NCBI GenBank assembly: GCA_003650585.1
Contig: QMQS01000050.1
Location: forward strand, 1 to 7,913
Direction: 5' to 3'
Length of the DNA stretch: 7,913 nt
Source: Candidatus Woesearchaeota archaeon
GTDB lineage: Archaea > Nanobdellota > Nanobdellia > Woesearchaeales > B29-G15
A program made the position numbers and the translations under genes. The notes under the pieces are model-generated. The model had not been told where the DNA came from. It made no database searches and worked only from the letters and a program-made list of their open reading frames with translations. Positions 6,940 through 7,913 of this stretch are shown one piece after another. Numbering within the stretch: position 1 is the stretch's first letter; every line of letters starts with the position of its first letter.

Positions 6940-7760
6940 GAGTTTAAGCGGCTCTTGATTGTGGCAATCTTTTCTACAATAGTGTTCTTATCAATTGCCT
7001 CTGGGTCCACCACAAACAGATTGAAGTCGCCCTTCAATGATTCCAGTTCGAGTTGGAGGAACGGGTTGGCCTTACCACGCTTGCTTGCTCTCTCAACAAG
7101 TTTTTCTAATGTGGCTATCTGTGCCTTTAGTTTGTTAATCTCCTTCGAGGGCGCTTGCTTGGTTACTGCTACAGGCTTCTTTGGTTCAACTGGCTTTGAA
7201 GTTTGTTTTGGTTTTATCTTCGGAAGCTTAACCTCTGGCTTAGTCACCTTAACCTCTGGCTTGTCTTCCTCTATGGTTATTTTCTTTGGTTCGCGCTCAA
7301 GCATCTCTAGCACTTTTGGCTTTCTTGGCTTCAACAGACCGAACAGGTGGAACTTTGTTTTTTCTCTTGATGTAATCATACTATGGGGTTGTTTATCCCC
7401 TAATGGCACCAAGGCGTCTATGATTCTTTGAAACTCCTCCTTCACTTTTATTGAATCCTTCTCTGTAACCTCATCCTTTTTGTAGAGTATCTCGCACAAT
7501 TGGTCAATGAACCTGTTTAACTTCTCTCTTGTTGCCTCATCAAGCCCATACTTTAGTGCCCTCTCTTTGAGTTCAGAATAGGTATATTCATGCTTGAAAT
7601 CAAAATAGAAGCCGAGAAAGTTTTTTATGATTTTTATAATCTCATCAAATTGGTCATCAGGTGTGTGAGATAAACTCAACAGGGACATCTCCCGCAATTG
7701 CTCCAATTGTTGAGACTTGTGAATGTTGTTACTACCTTGCTCACCCTCTTTTTTCTCCAT
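6936..7760 (-). CDS. Hypothetical cytoplasmic helical protein with Lys/Pro linker and C-terminal coiled coil
   Basis: 274 residues from the ATG at 7760, starting MEKKEGEQ. An in-frame ATG at 7817 would add 19 residues, but those codons span the TATA box at 7783-7790, which is spaced for a leaderless transcript beginning at 7760, so the shorter form is preferred. No signal peptide or TM helix is visible. Residues 16-118 are helical, with a compact module at about 35-118 (IIKNFLGFYFDF, TYSELKERALKYGL, EEFQRIIDAL). This pattern resembles helical domains I associate with cytoplasmic parts of DPANN surface proteins; I cannot name a family. Residues 139-165 are basic, 167-201 form a Lys/Pro/Val linker with two KPEVK units, and 205-252 read as a coiled-coil hairpin, followed by a short helix to the C-terminus. 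It converges on the surface-protein operon and may act with it, possibly as a partner of the cytoplasmic domain of gene 1 (inference). Confidence 0.85.
   Translation of the reverse strand: MEKKEGEQGSNNIHKSQQLEQLREMSLLSLSHTPDDQFDEIIKIIKNFLGFYFDFKHEYTYSELKERALKYGLDEATREKLNRFIDQLCEILYKKDEVTEKDSIKVKEEFQRIIDALVPLGDKQPHSMITSREKTKFHLFGLLKPRKPKVLEMLEREPKKITIEEDKPEVKVTKPEVKLPKIKPKQTSKPVEPKKPVAVTKQAPSKEINKLKAQIATLEKLVERASKRGKANPFLQLELESLKGDFNLFVVDPEAIDKNTIVEKIATIKSRLNS
7227..7262 (-). repeat. Two 15-bp direct repeats encoding KPEVK in the linker
   Basis: The plus-strand 15-mer cttaacctctggctt occurs exactly at 7227-7241 and 7248-7262, 21 bp apart, encoding KPEVK twice at residues 167-171 and 174-178 of the minus-strand protein. 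The surrounding Lys-Pro-rich stretch looks like an extended, disordered spacer between the N-terminal helical domain and the coiled coil. Slippage-type duplication is a likely origin. Confidence 0.8.
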
Positions 7761-7782
7761 GCTGGTCTGAATGGTTGTGGAG

Positions 7783-7790
7783 TTTATAAA
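7783..7790 (-). promoter_or_regulatory. Archaeal TATA box for the minus-strand gene (leaderless start at 7760)
   Basis: On the minus strand the sequence reads agttaaa then TTTATAAA, a good archaeal TATA box with an A-rich BRE-like flank. The centre of the box is about 26 bases from the A of the ATG at 7760, the usual distance to an archaeal transcription start. The mRNA would thus begin at or next to the start codon. No Shine-Dalgarno motif precedes this ATG (ccattcagaccagc). This fixes the start at 7760 rather than 7817. Confidence 0.72.
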
Positions 7791-7871
7791 TTTAACTAAG
7801 AAATATAGAGCAGGCATAGCTACCCTAAGTATAAAAACCCCTATTGTTGATTATACCGGTGTTTGGAATAG

Positions 7872-7885
7872 AAATATTTATATTG
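7872..7885 (+). promoter_or_regulatory. Possible TATA-like element for a divergent transcript
   Basis: The plus-strand sequence aaatatttatattg contains a TATA-like core (TTTATATT) with an A-rich flank. A start would fall near 7905, at the very edge of the window. A second weak match, tataaaaa, lies at 7830-7837. Either could serve a gene to the right, or be simple AT richness. No downstream gene can be seen to support it. Confidence 0.25.
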
Positions 7886-7913
7886 TATTGGGATTTTGAT
7901 TAAGCGTAGTCAG

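Larger units (their letters stand above)
7761..7913. other. Non-coding upstream region at the right edge
   Basis: This 153-bp stretch holds the TATA box of the minus-strand gene near its inner end and two further AT-rich TATA-like motifs at 7830-7837 and 7876-7883. No ORF of useful length and no recognisable RNA gene was seen. It probably separates the minus-strand gene from a divergent unit beyond the window, but nothing to the right can be checked. Confidence 0.55.

Noticed and set aside
6955..7431. 158-codon open frame on the plus strand at the right end
   Set aside because: It lies wholly antisense to the minus-strand helical gene, has no promoter or start signal, and its Ser/Phe-rich product is what antisense of a Lys/Glu-rich gene gives.
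7761..7817. N-terminal extension of the minus-strand gene from the ATG at 7817
   Set aside because: The extension would span the TATA box, and the TATA-like motif at 7830-7837 is too close (about 17 bases) to serve a leaderless start at 7817.
7895..7913. Possible start of a tRNA (sequence ending gcgtagtcag, resembling the T8-A9/D-stem start)
   Set aside because: Only the 5' part would be inside the window, the would-be acceptor strand is AT-rich, and no pairing can be tested.

Overview
The window looks archaeal, most likely from a DPANN-type lineage (Woesearchaeota/Pacearchaeota-like). This rests on three things. The proteins are giant, Asn-X-Ser/Thr-rich cell-surface proteins with cadherin-like repeats. 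The first one combines domains (TSP1-like module, tandem Cys repeats, a characteristic beta module) that I associate with such archaea. The minus-strand gene has an archaeal TATA box placed for a leaderless transcript. No bacterial-type -35/-10 promoter or convincing Shine-Dalgarno site was seen. The lineage is an inference; no marker gene is present. GC is roughly 40-45% on the lines I sampled, higher in the Cys-repeat block.

Layout: (1) 1-2758, plus strand: the 3' part of a surface protein whose start lies left of the window. It has extracellular beta domains, a TSP1-like module, four Cys-rich repeats, a membrane helix, a ~200-residue helical cytoplasmic domain, a second membrane helix and a final extracellular cadherin-like domain. 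(2) 2755-6939, plus strand: a complete 1394-residue protein overlapping gene 1 by ATGA. It has a signal peptide, about eight repeats with a cadherin/dystroglycan-like signature plus other beta domains, a Ser/Thr linker, a NEW3/CARDB-like domain, a helical hairpin and a C-terminal membrane anchor. (3) 6936-7760, minus strand: a soluble, probably cytoplasmic helical protein with a Lys/Pro linker and a C-terminal coiled coil. It converges on gene 2 with a 4-bp stop overlap. (4) 7761-7913: non-coding, with the gene 3 TATA box and weaker TATA-like motifs.

How they may work together (inference): genes 1 and 2 are co-transcribed and probably co-translated, giving two heavily glycosylated surface proteins that share one repeat family. 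Gene 1 links the outside to a cytoplasmic helical domain that resembles, by eye, the N-terminal domain of gene 3. A surface adhesion or envelope complex with a transmembrane link and a cytoplasmic partner is the simplest picture. No enzyme, defence, mobile or CRISPR component is visible.
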